DNA of 50,610 nt. Origin: JAMXLO01 sp041487355. Lineage in GTDB: Bacteria > Pseudomonadota > Alphaproteobacteria > Acetobacterales > Acetobacteraceae. The position numbers and the translations under genes are program-made. The DNA is taken from NCBI GenBank assembly GCA_041487355.1, contig JBGPND010000014.1, positions 1 through 50,610 of the forward strand. Direction: 5' to 3'. Positions 31,693 to 41,137 of this stretch are shown piece after piece. The stretch's first letter is position 1, and each line of letters begins with the position of its first letter. The notes under the pieces are model-generated. The model was given only the letters and a program-made list of their open reading frames with translations, had not been told where the DNA came from and did not search any database.

Positions 31693-32004
31693 GCGGAACA
31701 GCCGGCTGAACGTATCGTGGCTCGGGACACTGTTCTCGAGCTTGAGGAAGCCGCGCAGGAACGGCTCTTTCGCCTTCGCGAACAGTGCCATGTCCACCGC
31801 GCCTTGCCCGCCACTCAGTACCGTGCACAAGGCAATCATCAGAACCTCATGGAAGTCGTGCAGACCGGCATTGCCGGTTCGCCGGTCCTCAAGACCCTCC
31901 CAGCACGCGACAAACTGATCCAGGGTGTCCCCTCCCCGGGCGTGTTTCGCACGCCGACGGGTAGAATCGATCACGCCCGGCTGGGCAAGCCCGAGTCGTG
32001 TCAA
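31693..32004 (-). mobile_element. ISAs1-family transposase N-terminal remnant
   Basis: The frame starting near 32004 encodes LDQFVACWEGLEDRRTGN, FHEVLMIALCTVLSGGQG and SVPSHDTFSRLFR. This is the DDE_Tnp_1-associated N-terminal domain of ISAs1-family transposases. It stops at FSRLFR, exactly before the DDE catalytic domain, and continues in frame into the IS1634-type remnant. The fusion must come from deletion between two neighbouring elements. No terminal inverted repeats were identified. Confidence 0.75.
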
Positions 32005-32792
32005 GGAAATTCCAAGTGCGATTCCCCTGGATGGGAAGGTCGCTTTCTGGGCTTGCTTTTTTTGTTTTGGGTCTCGTCTGCTTCGCGGCAGCGGACGGTA
32101 CGGCGCAACTAGGAATGTGGTCAGCCAGCGGGCCGCTGCTCCTATTCTTCGGCCTCCTCACCCTGATAAACGCGCCGTTCGACTGGGCGTCGCTCGGCCT
32201 GACGCGGGCGCTGCTGCGGCGCGGTTTCGAACTCGGCGGCTGGTGGCCCTATCTCCTGGCACTGGCCGACGCGCTGCTCGCCGCCGGCATCATCGCCCTG
32301 CTCACCGTCGTCACGGTGACCGGCGTGCAGGCCTTCGACGCCGTGGCGGTGCGTGCCGGCGGCGATGGCGCGCGCATCCTTCCCCTCGGTGCGCTGTTCG
32401 ACGGCATCGCGGCGCACCCGGGCGCGCCGGAATACTGGTTGGTCTACGCCCTGCTGCTGTCCACCATGATCCCGAGCCTAGTCAATCTGACGATCGGCGG
32501 TGCCTCGCTGCTGCGCGGGGTGCCCTGGCTCGCCGCACTGCTGCTGCGCAACATGCCGGAGCGCGGCGCCCCGCCGGCGTTCGAGCGGGCCTGGATGACG
32601 CTGCTGCTGACACTGCAGGTGTTCCTGGGCGGGCTGCTGGGCATCGCGGCCCAGGTGTTTCTCGCCTACGTCGTCATCGGCTTGGCCCTGCCGCTGTTCG
32701 GGCTGGACCTGCTGGACCTCGCTCGCGCCGTGGCAGCGCTCGACCTGCCCGGGCAGGTGGCCGGGTGGTTCGCCGGCGCCTCCACCCACTGA
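31998..32792 (+). CDS. Integral membrane protein of unknown function, probably 5'-truncated
   Basis: This hydrophobic product of up to 264 residues has about six predicted membrane segments, including LAFFVLGLVCFAA and GPLLLFFGLLTLINAPFDW, then ALADALLAAGIIALLTVVTV, VYALLLSTMIPSLVNLTIGG, and LLLTLQVFLGGLLGIAAQVF. No family was recognised. The GTG at 31998 (or ATG 32031) lies inside the edge of the transposase remnant, and there is no convincing ribosome-binding site, so the native 5' part may have been removed by the insertion. Codon use over the body is typical of the window. Confidence 0.55.
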   Translation: MSRKFQVRFPWMGRSLSGLAFFVLGLVCFAAADGTAQLGMWSASGPLLLFFGLLTLINAPFDWASLGLTRALLRRGFELGGWWPYLLALADALLAAGIIALLTVVTVTGVQAFDAVAVRAGGDGARILPLGALFDGIAAHPGAPEYWLVYALLLSTMIPSLVNLTIGGASLLRGVPWLAALLLRNMPERGAPPAFERAWMTLLLTLQVFLGGLLGIAAQVFLAYVVIGLALPLFGLDLLDLARAVAALDLPGQVAGWFAGASTH

Positions 32793-33009
32793 CCCGGCGG
32801 CACCACGACTTTCCTCCCGATGCCACCGTTTCCGACTTGCCGCGCGCCACGGTCCTCCCCATAGAACGTTGCATGAACATCCGGCCCGCACCAGCCAACG
32901 CCATCACCCACGCGACGCCGGGCGCTGCTGCAGTCCGGATTTGCTTCGCGTGGCGGAAGAACCTCATGCCAAGTGGTACGACCGAGGCACATCTGGGGCG
33001 GACCAGGCC
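32793..33009. other. Intergenic region upstream of miaA
   Basis: No recognisable gene, repeat or RNA was found here. Frames that cross it lack family motifs. It presumably holds the promoter of the miaA-ilvBHC group. Confidence 0.4.
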
Positions 33010-33963
33010 ATGACGCCACCGGCGCTGATCGTCGCCGGCCCGACGGCAAGCGGCAAATCCGCCCTGGCCCTCGCGCTGGCCGAACGGCTGCGCGGCACGA
33101 TCATCAACGCCGACGCCATGCAGGTGTATCGCGAGCTGCGCGTGCTCACCGCACGGCCGACCGCGGAAGACGAGGCGCGTGTCCCGCATGCGTTGTACGG
33201 CGTGCGGCCGGCGGCGGAGCCGGGCAGCGTGGCGTGGTGGCGCGAGGCGGCGCTGGCTGCCATGGCGGCGGCGCGGGAAGCCGGCCGGCTGCCGATCCTC
33301 ACCGGCGGCAGCGGGCTGTATTTCGCATCGCTGACCGAGGGGCTGGCGGACATCCCCGACCCCGGCCCGACAGCGCGGGCGGAGGCCCGCTCCCTGCTCA
33401 AGGACATTGGTCCGGCCGCCCTGCACACGCGCCTCGCCGCGGTGGATCCGGCGACGGCGGCGCGGCTGCGGCCGACCGATAGCCAGCGTGTCGCGCGAGC
33501 CTGGGAAGTGTGGCGGGGCACCGGCACCGGGCTCGCCGCCTGGCAGGCGAGGACGGCGCAACGTGCACCGTGGCGGTTTGCCGCAATCCTGGTCGATCCG
33601 CCGCGAGCGGAGTTGCGCACGGCGATCTCGGTGCGCTTCGGTGCCATGCTGCGGGAGGGTGCGCTGGAAGAGGTGCGGGCATTGCTCGCCCTGGAGCTCG
33701 ATCCTGCGCTGCCGGCGATGCGGGCGCACGGCGTGCCGGAACTCGCCGCCCATCTGCGCGGCGAGATCACGCTGGAGGAGGCAAGGCGCCGGGTCGAGTT
33801 GGTGACCGGCCAGTATACCAAGCGTCAGGCGACTTGGTTCCGCCACCACAAGCTGGCCGATCCGGCAAACTCGCATATGATCGATGCGCGATTCACGGGT
33901 CTGGAGCAATATTCGGAAAGAAATAACCCCCAAATCTGCGCATTTATTGAAAGCCTGGGTTGA
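33010..33963 (+). CDS. miaA: tRNA dimethylallyltransferase
   Basis: This 317-residue cytoplasmic enzyme adds a dimethylallyl group to N6 of A37 in tRNAs reading UNN codons. The P-loop VAGPTASGKSALALALAE is near the N-terminus (ATG 33010), followed by INADAMQVYRELRVLTARPT, the substrate-binding block, and LTGGSGLYFASL. The C-terminal TGQYTKRQATWFRHH is diagnostic. Length is normal. The stop lies 56 bases before ilvB, an order common in alphaproteobacteria. An upstream in-frame start has no matching sequence and was rejected. Confidence 0.95.
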   Translation: MTPPALIVAGPTASGKSALALALAERLRGTIINADAMQVYRELRVLTARPTAEDEARVPHALYGVRPAAEPGSVAWWREAALAAMAAAREAGRLPILTGGSGLYFASLTEGLADIPDPGPTARAEARSLLKDIGPAALHTRLAAVDPATAARLRPTDSQRVARAWEVWRGTGTGLAAWQARTAQRAPWRFAAILVDPPRAELRTAISVRFGAMLREGALEEVRALLALELDPALPAMRAHGVPELAAHLRGEITLEEARRRVELVTGQYTKRQATWFRHHKLADPANSHMIDARFTGLEQYSERNNPQICAFIESLG

Positions 33964-34019
33964 CGCACCGCACCATGCGGCCTATCGGTGCGGCCCGCGA
34001 TTTTCCCCGGAGCACGACC

Positions 34020-35798
<1,779 letters not shown>

Positions 35799-35824
35799 CA
35801 TCGGCACCCCACCGCCTCGTTCTT

Positions 35825-35907
35825 TCGTCATGCCCGGGCTTGACCCGGGCATCTATCGCGGCAGCAGTGCCGGGAGAGATGGCCGGGTCAAGCCCGGCCA
35901 TGACGTA
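35825..35907. repeat. Palindromic element CGGGTCAAGCCCG family between ilvB and ilvH
   Basis: The left arm (35825-35855) and right arm (35878-35907) are inverted copies. Each contains its own hairpin (CCCGGGCTTGACCCGGG at left, GGCCGGGTCAAGCCCGGCC at right), and the outer ends pair as CGTCATG/CATGACG. It is the fullest copy of this family in the window, and it is transcribed inside the ilv operon if ilvB and ilvH share a message. Confidence 0.85.
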
Positions 35908-35964
35908 GGAGCCGAGGCCGCTGCCTGATCGACTCTCTCCTTCAAGTACTGACCTGGTTTTCCC

Positions 35965-36483
35965 ATGCCAAGCCCCACCGACAACACAATGCGCAGTGCG
36001 ACGATCTCGGTCCTGGTCGACAATGAGGCCGGCGTATTGGCGCGCGTCATCGGCCTGTTCTCCGGCCGCGGCTACAACATCGACAGCCTCACGGTCGCGC
36101 CGGTGGAGAGCGAAGGCGGCCGGTCGCGCATCAACGTCGTGACCTCGGGAACCGAGATGGTGATCGAGCAGATCAAGGCGCAGCTCGACCGCCTGGTGCC
36201 GGTGCATCGCGTCGCCGATCTGTCGCGCGAAGGCCCGCACATCGCGCGCGAGATGGCGCTGATCAAGGTGGCGAGCACCGGCGAGAAGCGGGTGGAGGCG
36301 CTGCGCATCGCCGATGCGTTCCGCGCGCGGGTGATCGACGCCACGCATGAAAGCTTCGTATTCGAGCTGACCGGCGCCACCGACAAGCTCGATGCGTTCA
36401 TCGACCTGATGCGGCATCTTGGTCTGGCCGAGGTGTCGCGCACCGGCGTGGCGGCAATGGCGCGCGGCGTGCGAACGATCTAG
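35965..36483 (+). CDS. ilvH: Acetolactate synthase small (regulatory) subunit
   Basis: This 172-residue regulatory partner of IlvB has an N-terminal ACT domain beginning ISVLVDNEAGVLARVIGLFS, with GRGYNIDSLTVAP, the valine-binding region, and a C-terminal ACT-like half ending in the typical REVSRTG-like block (here LAEVSRTGVAAMARG). It stabilises IlvB and confers valine feedback control in characterised homologues. It is separated from ilvB by 166 bases that contain a palindromic repeat, which is longer than usual for this pair. An internal Met at residue 9 is a possible alternative start. Confidence 0.94.
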   Translation: MPSPTDNTMRSATISVLVDNEAGVLARVIGLFSGRGYNIDSLTVAPVESEGGRSRINVVTSGTEMVIEQIKAQLDRLVPVHRVADLSREGPHIAREMALIKVASTGEKRVEALRIADAFRARVIDATHESFVFELTGATDKLDAFIDLMRHLGLAEVSRTGVAAMARGVRTI

Positions 36484-36520
36484 GGTCGCGTCCGTCATCA
36501 TCGCCGGGAGAGACAGGATC

Positions 36521-36727
36521 ATGTCTGGTTCCACCACCACACCGCCGCCGTCACGAGCGACCGAAGCGCCTGGCCGTTACTTGATCGTGCAACCGGCAGG
36601 CGCCGGGCTGACCATGCTGGTCGACACAGTGACCGGCAGGAGCTGGTTCCGCATCGCGGCGGGCACCGATCATTACGCGTGGCGTCCGATGAAGTTCGAG
36701 CCCTCGGCAGCCGAAGTCCCCAGATAG
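36521..36727 (+). CDS. Small protein of unknown function inside the ilv group
   Basis: This 68-residue product starts at ATG 36521 with GGGAG 13 bases upstream. A proline/threonine-rich N-terminus (STTTPPPSRATEAPG) is followed by a short, beta-like core YLIVQPAGAGLTMLVDTVTG that continues SWFRIAAGTDHYAW. No family was recognised. It fits between ilvH (37 bases before) and ilvC (16 bases after), so it is almost certainly co-transcribed with them. Its core resembles many small proteins that sit in a single beta-sheet domain, but a role in the pathway is not shown. Confidence 0.6.
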   Translation: MSGSTTTPPPSRATEAPGRYLIVQPAGAGLTMLVDTVTGRSWFRIAAGTDHYAWRPMKFEPSAAEVPR

Positions 36728-36743
36728 CAGGAGCGAGAAAGAG

Positions 36744-37763
36744 ATGCGTGTTTATTACGACCGCGATGCGGACGTGAACCTGATCAAGGGCAAGCGCGTC
36801 GCCATCATCGGCTATGGCAGCCAGGGTCATGCCCACGCCAACAACCTGAAGGACAGCGGCGTGAAGGAGATCGCCGTGGGCCTCCGGCCGAACTCCGGCG
36901 GTGTGGCGAAGGCGGAGGCAGCGGGGCTAAAGGTGATGGACCCGGCCGACTGCGCGAAATGGGCCGACGTGGTGATGGTGCTGACGCCCGACGAAGGCCA
37001 GGGCGATCTGTATCGCGAGAAGCTCGGGCCGAACATGAAGAACGGCGCGGCGCTCGCCTTCGCGCACGGGCTGAACGTGCATTTCAACCTGCTCGATCCG
37101 CGTCCCGACATCGACGTGTTCATGATCGCGCCGAAGGGGCCCGGGCACACGGTGCGCAGCGAATACCAGCGCGGCGCCGGCGTGCCCTGCCTGGTCGCGG
37201 TGGCACAGAATCCGTCCGGCAATTCGATGGAGGTTGCGCTGTCCTATGCGAGCGCTATCGGCGGCGGACGTGCCGGCATCATCGAGACGACGTTCAAGGA
37301 GGAATGCGAGACCGACCTGTTCGGCGAGCAGACCGTGCTGTGCGGCGGCCTGGTCGAGCTGATGAAGGCGGGCTACGAGACGCTGGTGGAGGCCGGCTAT
37401 GCGCCCGAGATGGCGTATTTCGAGTGCGTGCACGAGGTGAAGCTGATCGTCGACCTGATCTACGAAGGCGGCATCGCCAACATGAACTACTCGGTCAGCA
37501 ACACGGCGGAATACGGCGAGTACGTGTCCGGCCCGCGCATCGTCAACGACGCGACCAAGGCCGAGATGAAGCGTGTGCTGGCCGACATCCAGAGCGGCAG
37601 GTTCGCGCGCGACTGGATGCTGGAGAACAAGGTGAACCAGGCGAGCTTCAAGGCGATGCGCCGCCGCCTGGCCGAGCATCCAATCGAGCAGGTCGGCGAG
37701 AAGCTGCGCGCGATGATGCCGTGGATCGCCAAGAACGCGCTGGTGGATCGGTCGCGCAACTGA
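36744..37763 (+). CDS. ilvC: Ketol-acid reductoisomerase (class I)
   Basis: This 339-residue NADPH- and Mg-dependent enzyme converts acetolactate to dihydroxy-isovalerate. The Rossmann motif IIGYGSQGHAHANNLKDSG is at residues 21-39, with Arg48 in LRPNSGG for the NADPH phosphate. FAHGLNVHF, APKGPGHTVRSEYQRG, and metal-ligand blocks KEECETDLFGEQ and YFECVHEVKLIVDLIYEGG follow. The 339-residue length marks the short class I form. The ATG has AGGAG 11 bases upstream. It closes the ilvB-ilvH-ilvC group. Confidence 0.96.
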   Translation: MRVYYDRDADVNLIKGKRVAIIGYGSQGHAHANNLKDSGVKEIAVGLRPNSGGVAKAEAAGLKVMDPADCAKWADVVMVLTPDEGQGDLYREKLGPNMKNGAALAFAHGLNVHFNLLDPRPDIDVFMIAPKGPGHTVRSEYQRGAGVPCLVAVAQNPSGNSMEVALSYASAIGGGRAGIIETTFKEECETDLFGEQTVLCGGLVELMKAGYETLVEAGYAPEMAYFECVHEVKLIVDLIYEGGIANMNYSVSNTAEYGEYVSGPRIVNDATKAEMKRVLADIQSGRFARDWMLENKVNQASFKAMRRRLAEHPIEQVGEKLRAMMPWIAKNALVDRSRN

Positions 37764-37774
37764 AACCGAAGGAT

Positions 37775-37836
37775 TCACCACAAAGACACGAGGACGCGAG
37801 GCTGGAGCTCTTTGTGTCTTCGTGCCTTTGTGGTGA
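37775..37836. repeat. Palindromic element CACCACAAAGACACGA, possible ilvC terminator
   Basis: TCACCACAAAGACACGAGGA at 37775 is the inverse of CGTGCCTTTGTGGTGA ending at 37836, with a second inner stretch TTTGTGTCTTCGTG. It follows the ilvC stop by 11 bases and precedes the corA-like ATG by 12. A shorter relative (GACACGAAGG) forms the hairpin at 28181-28211. Confidence 0.75.
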
Positions 37837-37848
37837 AACTTCCTTTTC

Positions 37849-38817
37849 ATGCTGACGGCATTTGCCTGCCACGATGGAGCGCTCCGCCGCATCACGGAGC
37901 CGCTGCGCGATGCGCTGTGGATCGACCTGCTCGACGCAACCGCTGATGAAACCGCGCGCGTGGGGCGGGAGACCGGCCTTGCCATCCCGACCGAGGCCGA
38001 GATCAATGAGATCGAAAGCTCGAGCCGGCTCGCAACGCGCGACGGCGTGCTGTATCTCAGCATGCCCCTGGTCAGCCGGCCGGAAACCGAACCGCGCACG
38101 ATCTCGGTAGGCTTCGTCCTCTCCCCCGATCGCCTGATCACCGTCCGGTTCGCACCAAGCCGGCTGTTCGACCGCTTCATGGAGCAACTGCCGCAGACCG
38201 AGGCAACCGGGCACAGCAGCACACATGTCCTGGTCGGGCTGCTGGAGGCCATCGTCGATCGCCAGGCCGACGCGCTCGAGCTGGTCGGCAGCGAACTGGA
38301 GACGATTTCTCACAGCATCTTTTGCGAGGACATGGCCGCGGCAACCGGACGCAAGCGCGAGGACGCGATGCTGCGCGCCACGCTGATCACGCTGGGGCGC
38401 ATCGGTGATCTGGTCTCGCATATCCGGGAAAGCCAGGTGAGTGCCGGCAGGATCGTGCCCTATATCGAGACGGTGGCGGGCGACTGGCTGCCGAAGGAAC
38501 TGCGGCCGCGGTTCAGGACGCTGCGGCGCGACATCGACTCGCTCAACGACTTCGACACGCACCTTAACGACAAGCTGCAGTTCCTGCTGGATGCTACCTT
38601 GGGTTTCATCAACATCGCGCAGAACAATGTGATGAAGGTACTGACTGTGGCTTCGGTCGCCGGTATTCCGCCGGTCCTGGTGGCCGGCATCTACGGCATG
38701 AACTTCAAGTCCATGCCGGAGCTGGGTTGGGGCTGGGGTTACGCCTACGGCCTGGCGCTGATCGCGGTGACGACGATCGTGCCGCTGGCCGTGTTCCGGT
38801 GGCGCAACTGGATCTGA
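37849..38817 (+). CDS. CorA/ZntB-family divalent cation transporter
   Basis: This 322-residue member of the CorA superfamily has a large cytoplasmic N-terminal domain and two C-terminal membrane helices that assemble as a pentameric channel. The hallmark YGMNF is near residue 283, between the helices VLTVASVAGIPPVLVAGIYG and YAYGLALIAVTTIVPLAVF. The loop MPELGW matches the common MPEL. The family transports Mg, Co, Ni or, for ZntB, Zn; sequence alone does not settle which. The N-terminal start directly follows the palindrome at 37775-37836, so it may have its own promoter there. Confidence 0.88.
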   Translation: MLTAFACHDGALRRITEPLRDALWIDLLDATADETARVGRETGLAIPTEAEINEIESSSRLATRDGVLYLSMPLVSRPETEPRTISVGFVLSPDRLITVRFAPSRLFDRFMEQLPQTEATGHSSTHVLVGLLEAIVDRQADALELVGSELETISHSIFCEDMAAATGRKREDAMLRATLITLGRIGDLVSHIRESQVSAGRIVPYIETVAGDWLPKELRPRFRTLRRDIDSLNDFDTHLNDKLQFLLDATLGFINIAQNNVMKVLTVASVAGIPPVLVAGIYGMNFKSMPELGWGWGYAYGLALIAVTTIVPLAVFRWRNWI

Positions 38818-38828
38818 CGGAGGCGACG

Positions 38829-39338
38829 ATGCAGCGCATGGAGGTTCGCGAGGCCGACATCACGAAGCTGGCGGTGGACGCGATCGTGAATGCGGCGAAC
38901 CAGTCTCTGCTCGGTGGCGGCGGCGTGGACGGCGCGATCCATCGTGCCGCGGGACCGGAGCTGTTGGAAGAATGCCGCACATTGGGCGGTTGCCCGACCG
39001 GGCAGGCGAGGATCACCCAGGGCTACCGCCTGCAGGCGAAGTTCGTGATCCATGCCGTCGGCCCGCGTTATCGTGACGGCAGGCATGGCGAGCCTGAGTT
39101 GCTGGCGAGCTGCTATTCCGAAAGCCTCAAGCTTGCGGTGGCGAATGGCGTGCGTTCGATCGCATTTCCGGCGATCAGTTGCGGCATCTACGGCTATCCG
39201 ATTCCCGCGGCGGCGCGCATCGCGGTGCGGACGGTGGCGGACTTCCTGGCGATGGACGAATCAATCGAGCAGGTGACCTTCGCGTGCTTCGGCCAGGACG
39301 TGGTGAATGCGTATCAAGCGGCGCTACAGGAACAATAG
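38829..39338 (+). CDS. Macrodomain protein (ADP-ribose / O-acetyl-ADP-ribose deacetylase type)
   Basis: This 169-residue single macrodomain starts at ATG 38829, 11 bases after the corA-like stop. The characteristic blocks are DITKLAVDAIVNAANQSLLG, GGGVDGAIHRAAGPEL, IHAVGPRY, and FPAISCGIYGYP. The first two hold the adenine- and ribose-contacting residues of MacroD-type enzymes, which remove ADP-ribose from acidic residues or hydrolyse O-acetyl-ADP-ribose. It is cytoplasmic and probably co-transcribed with the transporter gene. Confidence 0.92.
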   Translation: MQRMEVREADITKLAVDAIVNAANQSLLGGGGVDGAIHRAAGPELLEECRTLGGCPTGQARITQGYRLQAKFVIHAVGPRYRDGRHGEPELLASCYSESLKLAVANGVRSIAFPAISCGIYGYPIPAAARIAVRTVADFLAMDESIEQVTFACFGQDVVNAYQAALQEQ

Positions 39339-39367
39339 CCCCGCTGTCACTGCAAGCGAAGCGGCGC

Positions 39368-39464
39368 ACCCCCCCCAACCCTCCCCCGCTGCGCGGGAGA
39401 GGGGGCGCGGAATATGGCACAACACCCCCTCTCCCGCGCAGCGGGGGAGGGTTGGGGTGGGGGT
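39368..39464. repeat. Palindromic element CCCTCCCCCGCTGCGCGGGAG family
   Basis: The arms 39368-39406 and 39424-39464 are inverted copies with hairpin CCCGCTGCGCGGG or its complement. It separates the convergent macrodomain and PPOX flavoprotein genes. It is nearly identical to 44299-44400 and related to 18014-18101. Confidence 0.83.
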
Positions 39465-39467
39465 GCC

Positions 39468-40097
39468 TCAATAGATCGTCGCCTTCAGCCGCTCCGGATA
39501 CGCCGCATCATACTCCGGCCCACCAACCCGGCCGCGGGTGATGTCCGCCAGAATCGTGCCGCTGCTCGGCAGACTGCGCCGCTCGACGTGCTTCGCCGGG
39601 TTCCACAGGTCCGACCGCACCAGCGCCTTCGGGCACTGGAAATACACCCGCTCGACGTGCACCACGATCACCGAACGCGGCAACTTGCCCTGTGCGGGGA
39701 AGCGCGCGAGCAGGTCAGGATCGACCGAAATCTCCGCCCGTCCGTTCACCCGCAGCGTCTCCCCGACACCGGGGATCAGGAACAGCAGCGCGATGCGCGG
39801 ATCGGCGATCAGGTTGTTAAGACTGTCCGCGCGGTTGTTGCCGCGCCGGTCCGGGATCAGCAGGGTCTTCTCGTCTTCCACCACGACGAACCCCGGCGGG
39901 TCACCGCGCGGCGAGACATCCAGTCCCTCGGGACCGCTGGTCGCCATCACCATGAATGGCGCCGCCTCGATCATCGCGCGATAATGCGGATGCACATGAT
40001 CGACCTCCTTGGCAATCGCGCCCACCGAGGGCTCGCCGTACAGCGTCCGCAGCGCCGCCGCGTCCGTGATCAGGTTGCCGTCCTGCATGCCGTCCAT
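39468..40097 (-). CDS. Pyridoxamine 5'-phosphate oxidase family flavoprotein
   Basis: This 209-residue cytoplasmic protein has the split-barrel FMN-binding fold. FMVMATSGPEGLDVSPRGD and GFVVVEDEKTLLIPDRRGNN are the FMN- and strand-exchange blocks of the MSMEG_1061-type PPOX subfamily. DSLNNLIADPRIALLFLIPG follows, then GETLRVNGRAEIS. No PdxH substrate residues are evident, so it is more likely an F420- or FMN-dependent redox protein than a vitamin B6 enzyme. It is divergent from the CobW gene, with 14 bases between the starts. Confidence 0.84.
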   Translation of the reverse strand: MDGMQDGNLITDAAALRTLYGEPSVGAIAKEVDHVHPHYRAMIEAAPFMVMATSGPEGLDVSPRGDPPGFVVVEDEKTLLIPDRRGNNRADSLNNLIADPRIALLFLIPGVGETLRVNGRAEISVDPDLLARFPAQGKLPRSVIVVHVERVYFQCPKALVRSDLWNPAKHVERRSLPSSGTILADITRGRVGGPEYDAAYPERLKATIY

Positions 40098-40111
40098 TGC
40101 AGCCTCGCGCC

Positions 40112-41107
40112 ATGATTCCCGTTGCCATCGTCACCGGGTTTCTCGGCAGTGGCAAGACGACGCTGATCTCACGCATCCTGCGCGATCCCGCCTTCGCCCG
40201 CACCGCCGTCATCGTCAACGAATTCGGCGAGATCGGCCTGGATCACGAACTGATCACCAGCGGTGACGAAACCTTGCTCGCGCTGACCACCGGCTGTCTC
40301 TGCTGCGCGGTGCGGAGCGACCTGGTCGCCACACTGCTCGATCTGCAACGTCGCCGTGAGGCAGACGATATCGCCTATGACCGGGTGCTGATCGAGACCT
40401 CTGGCCTCGCCGATCCGGCGCCGATCCTGCATGCGCTGATGACCGATCGCGACATCGCACAGCATCATGTCATCGACGGCATCGTTGCCGTTGTCGACGC
40501 GCTGCATGGCGAGGCGACGCTCGACCGCCACCCTGAAGCGCGCCGGCAGGCGGCGCTGGCGGACTGTCTGCTGTTGAGCAAGACCGATATCGCCGGGCCG
40601 GCCACGACACTGCGCGAACGCCTCGCCGCACTCAATCCCGGCGCAGCGCAGCACATCGCCGGCGATGTCGCGCCCCGGCACTTGTTCACCGGCACGAGTG
40701 CCACAACGCGTTTCCCGACGTTGCTCGACCAGCCGGCGCGCAATCCGTTCACTCGCGCGCAGCATACGGACGGGATCGAAACCCTCGCCCTGCGACGCGA
40801 TCGCAGCATCCCCGCACTCGCCCTCACGCTGCTGCTCGAGGCGCTGGCCGAGCATTGCGGCGCGCGCCTGTTGCGTGTGAAAGGCCTCGTGCACATCGAG
40901 GAAATGCCCGGACGACCGGCGGTGATCCACGGCGTGCAGCACGTCTTCGCGCCGCCCGAATTCCTCGACCGCTGGCCATCCGCCGACCACAGCACGCGCC
41001 TCGTCTGCATCACCCAGGACGTGCCGCGCCACTTCCCCGCAAGGCTGCTCGACGCGATCGAGCACGAGGTGCGCAAAGAGATGGAGGAAGCAGCGTCGCT
41101 GCGCTAA
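40112..41107 (+). CDS. CobW/COG0523-family metal-chaperone GTPase
   Basis: This 331-residue G3E-family GTPase delivers a metal, in many cases zinc or cobalt, to target proteins. The P-loop GFLGSGKTT is at residues 9-17, then NEFGEIGLDHEL, and the metal-binding GCLCC at residues 61-65. ETSGLADPAPIL is the Walker B/switch region, and LLLSKTD is the base-recognition motif (SKxD form). The C-terminal half ends in the CobW_C domain with LLRVKGLVHI and HGVQHVF. ATG 40112 was chosen over a TTG that overlaps the divergent gene's start. Confidence 0.9.
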   Translation: MIPVAIVTGFLGSGKTTLISRILRDPAFARTAVIVNEFGEIGLDHELITSGDETLLALTTGCLCCAVRSDLVATLLDLQRRREADDIAYDRVLIETSGLADPAPILHALMTDRDIAQHHVIDGIVAVVDALHGEATLDRHPEARRQAALADCLLLSKTDIAGPATTLRERLAALNPGAAQHIAGDVAPRHLFTGTSATTRFPTLLDQPARNPFTRAQHTDGIETLALRRDRSIPALALTLLLEALAEHCGARLLRVKGLVHIEEMPGRPAVIHGVQHVFAPPEFLDRWPSADHSTRLVCITQDVPRHFPARLLDAIEHEVRKEMEEAASLR

Positions 41108-41137
41108 GCTGCCGGGAAAACCGGGAGGAAAACGAGA

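Noticed and set aside
33960..34019. Region before ilvB checked for a leader peptide rich in Leu/Val/Ile with attenuator
   Set aside because: No run of regulatory codons and no alternative hairpins with a T-run were seen in the 56-base gap.
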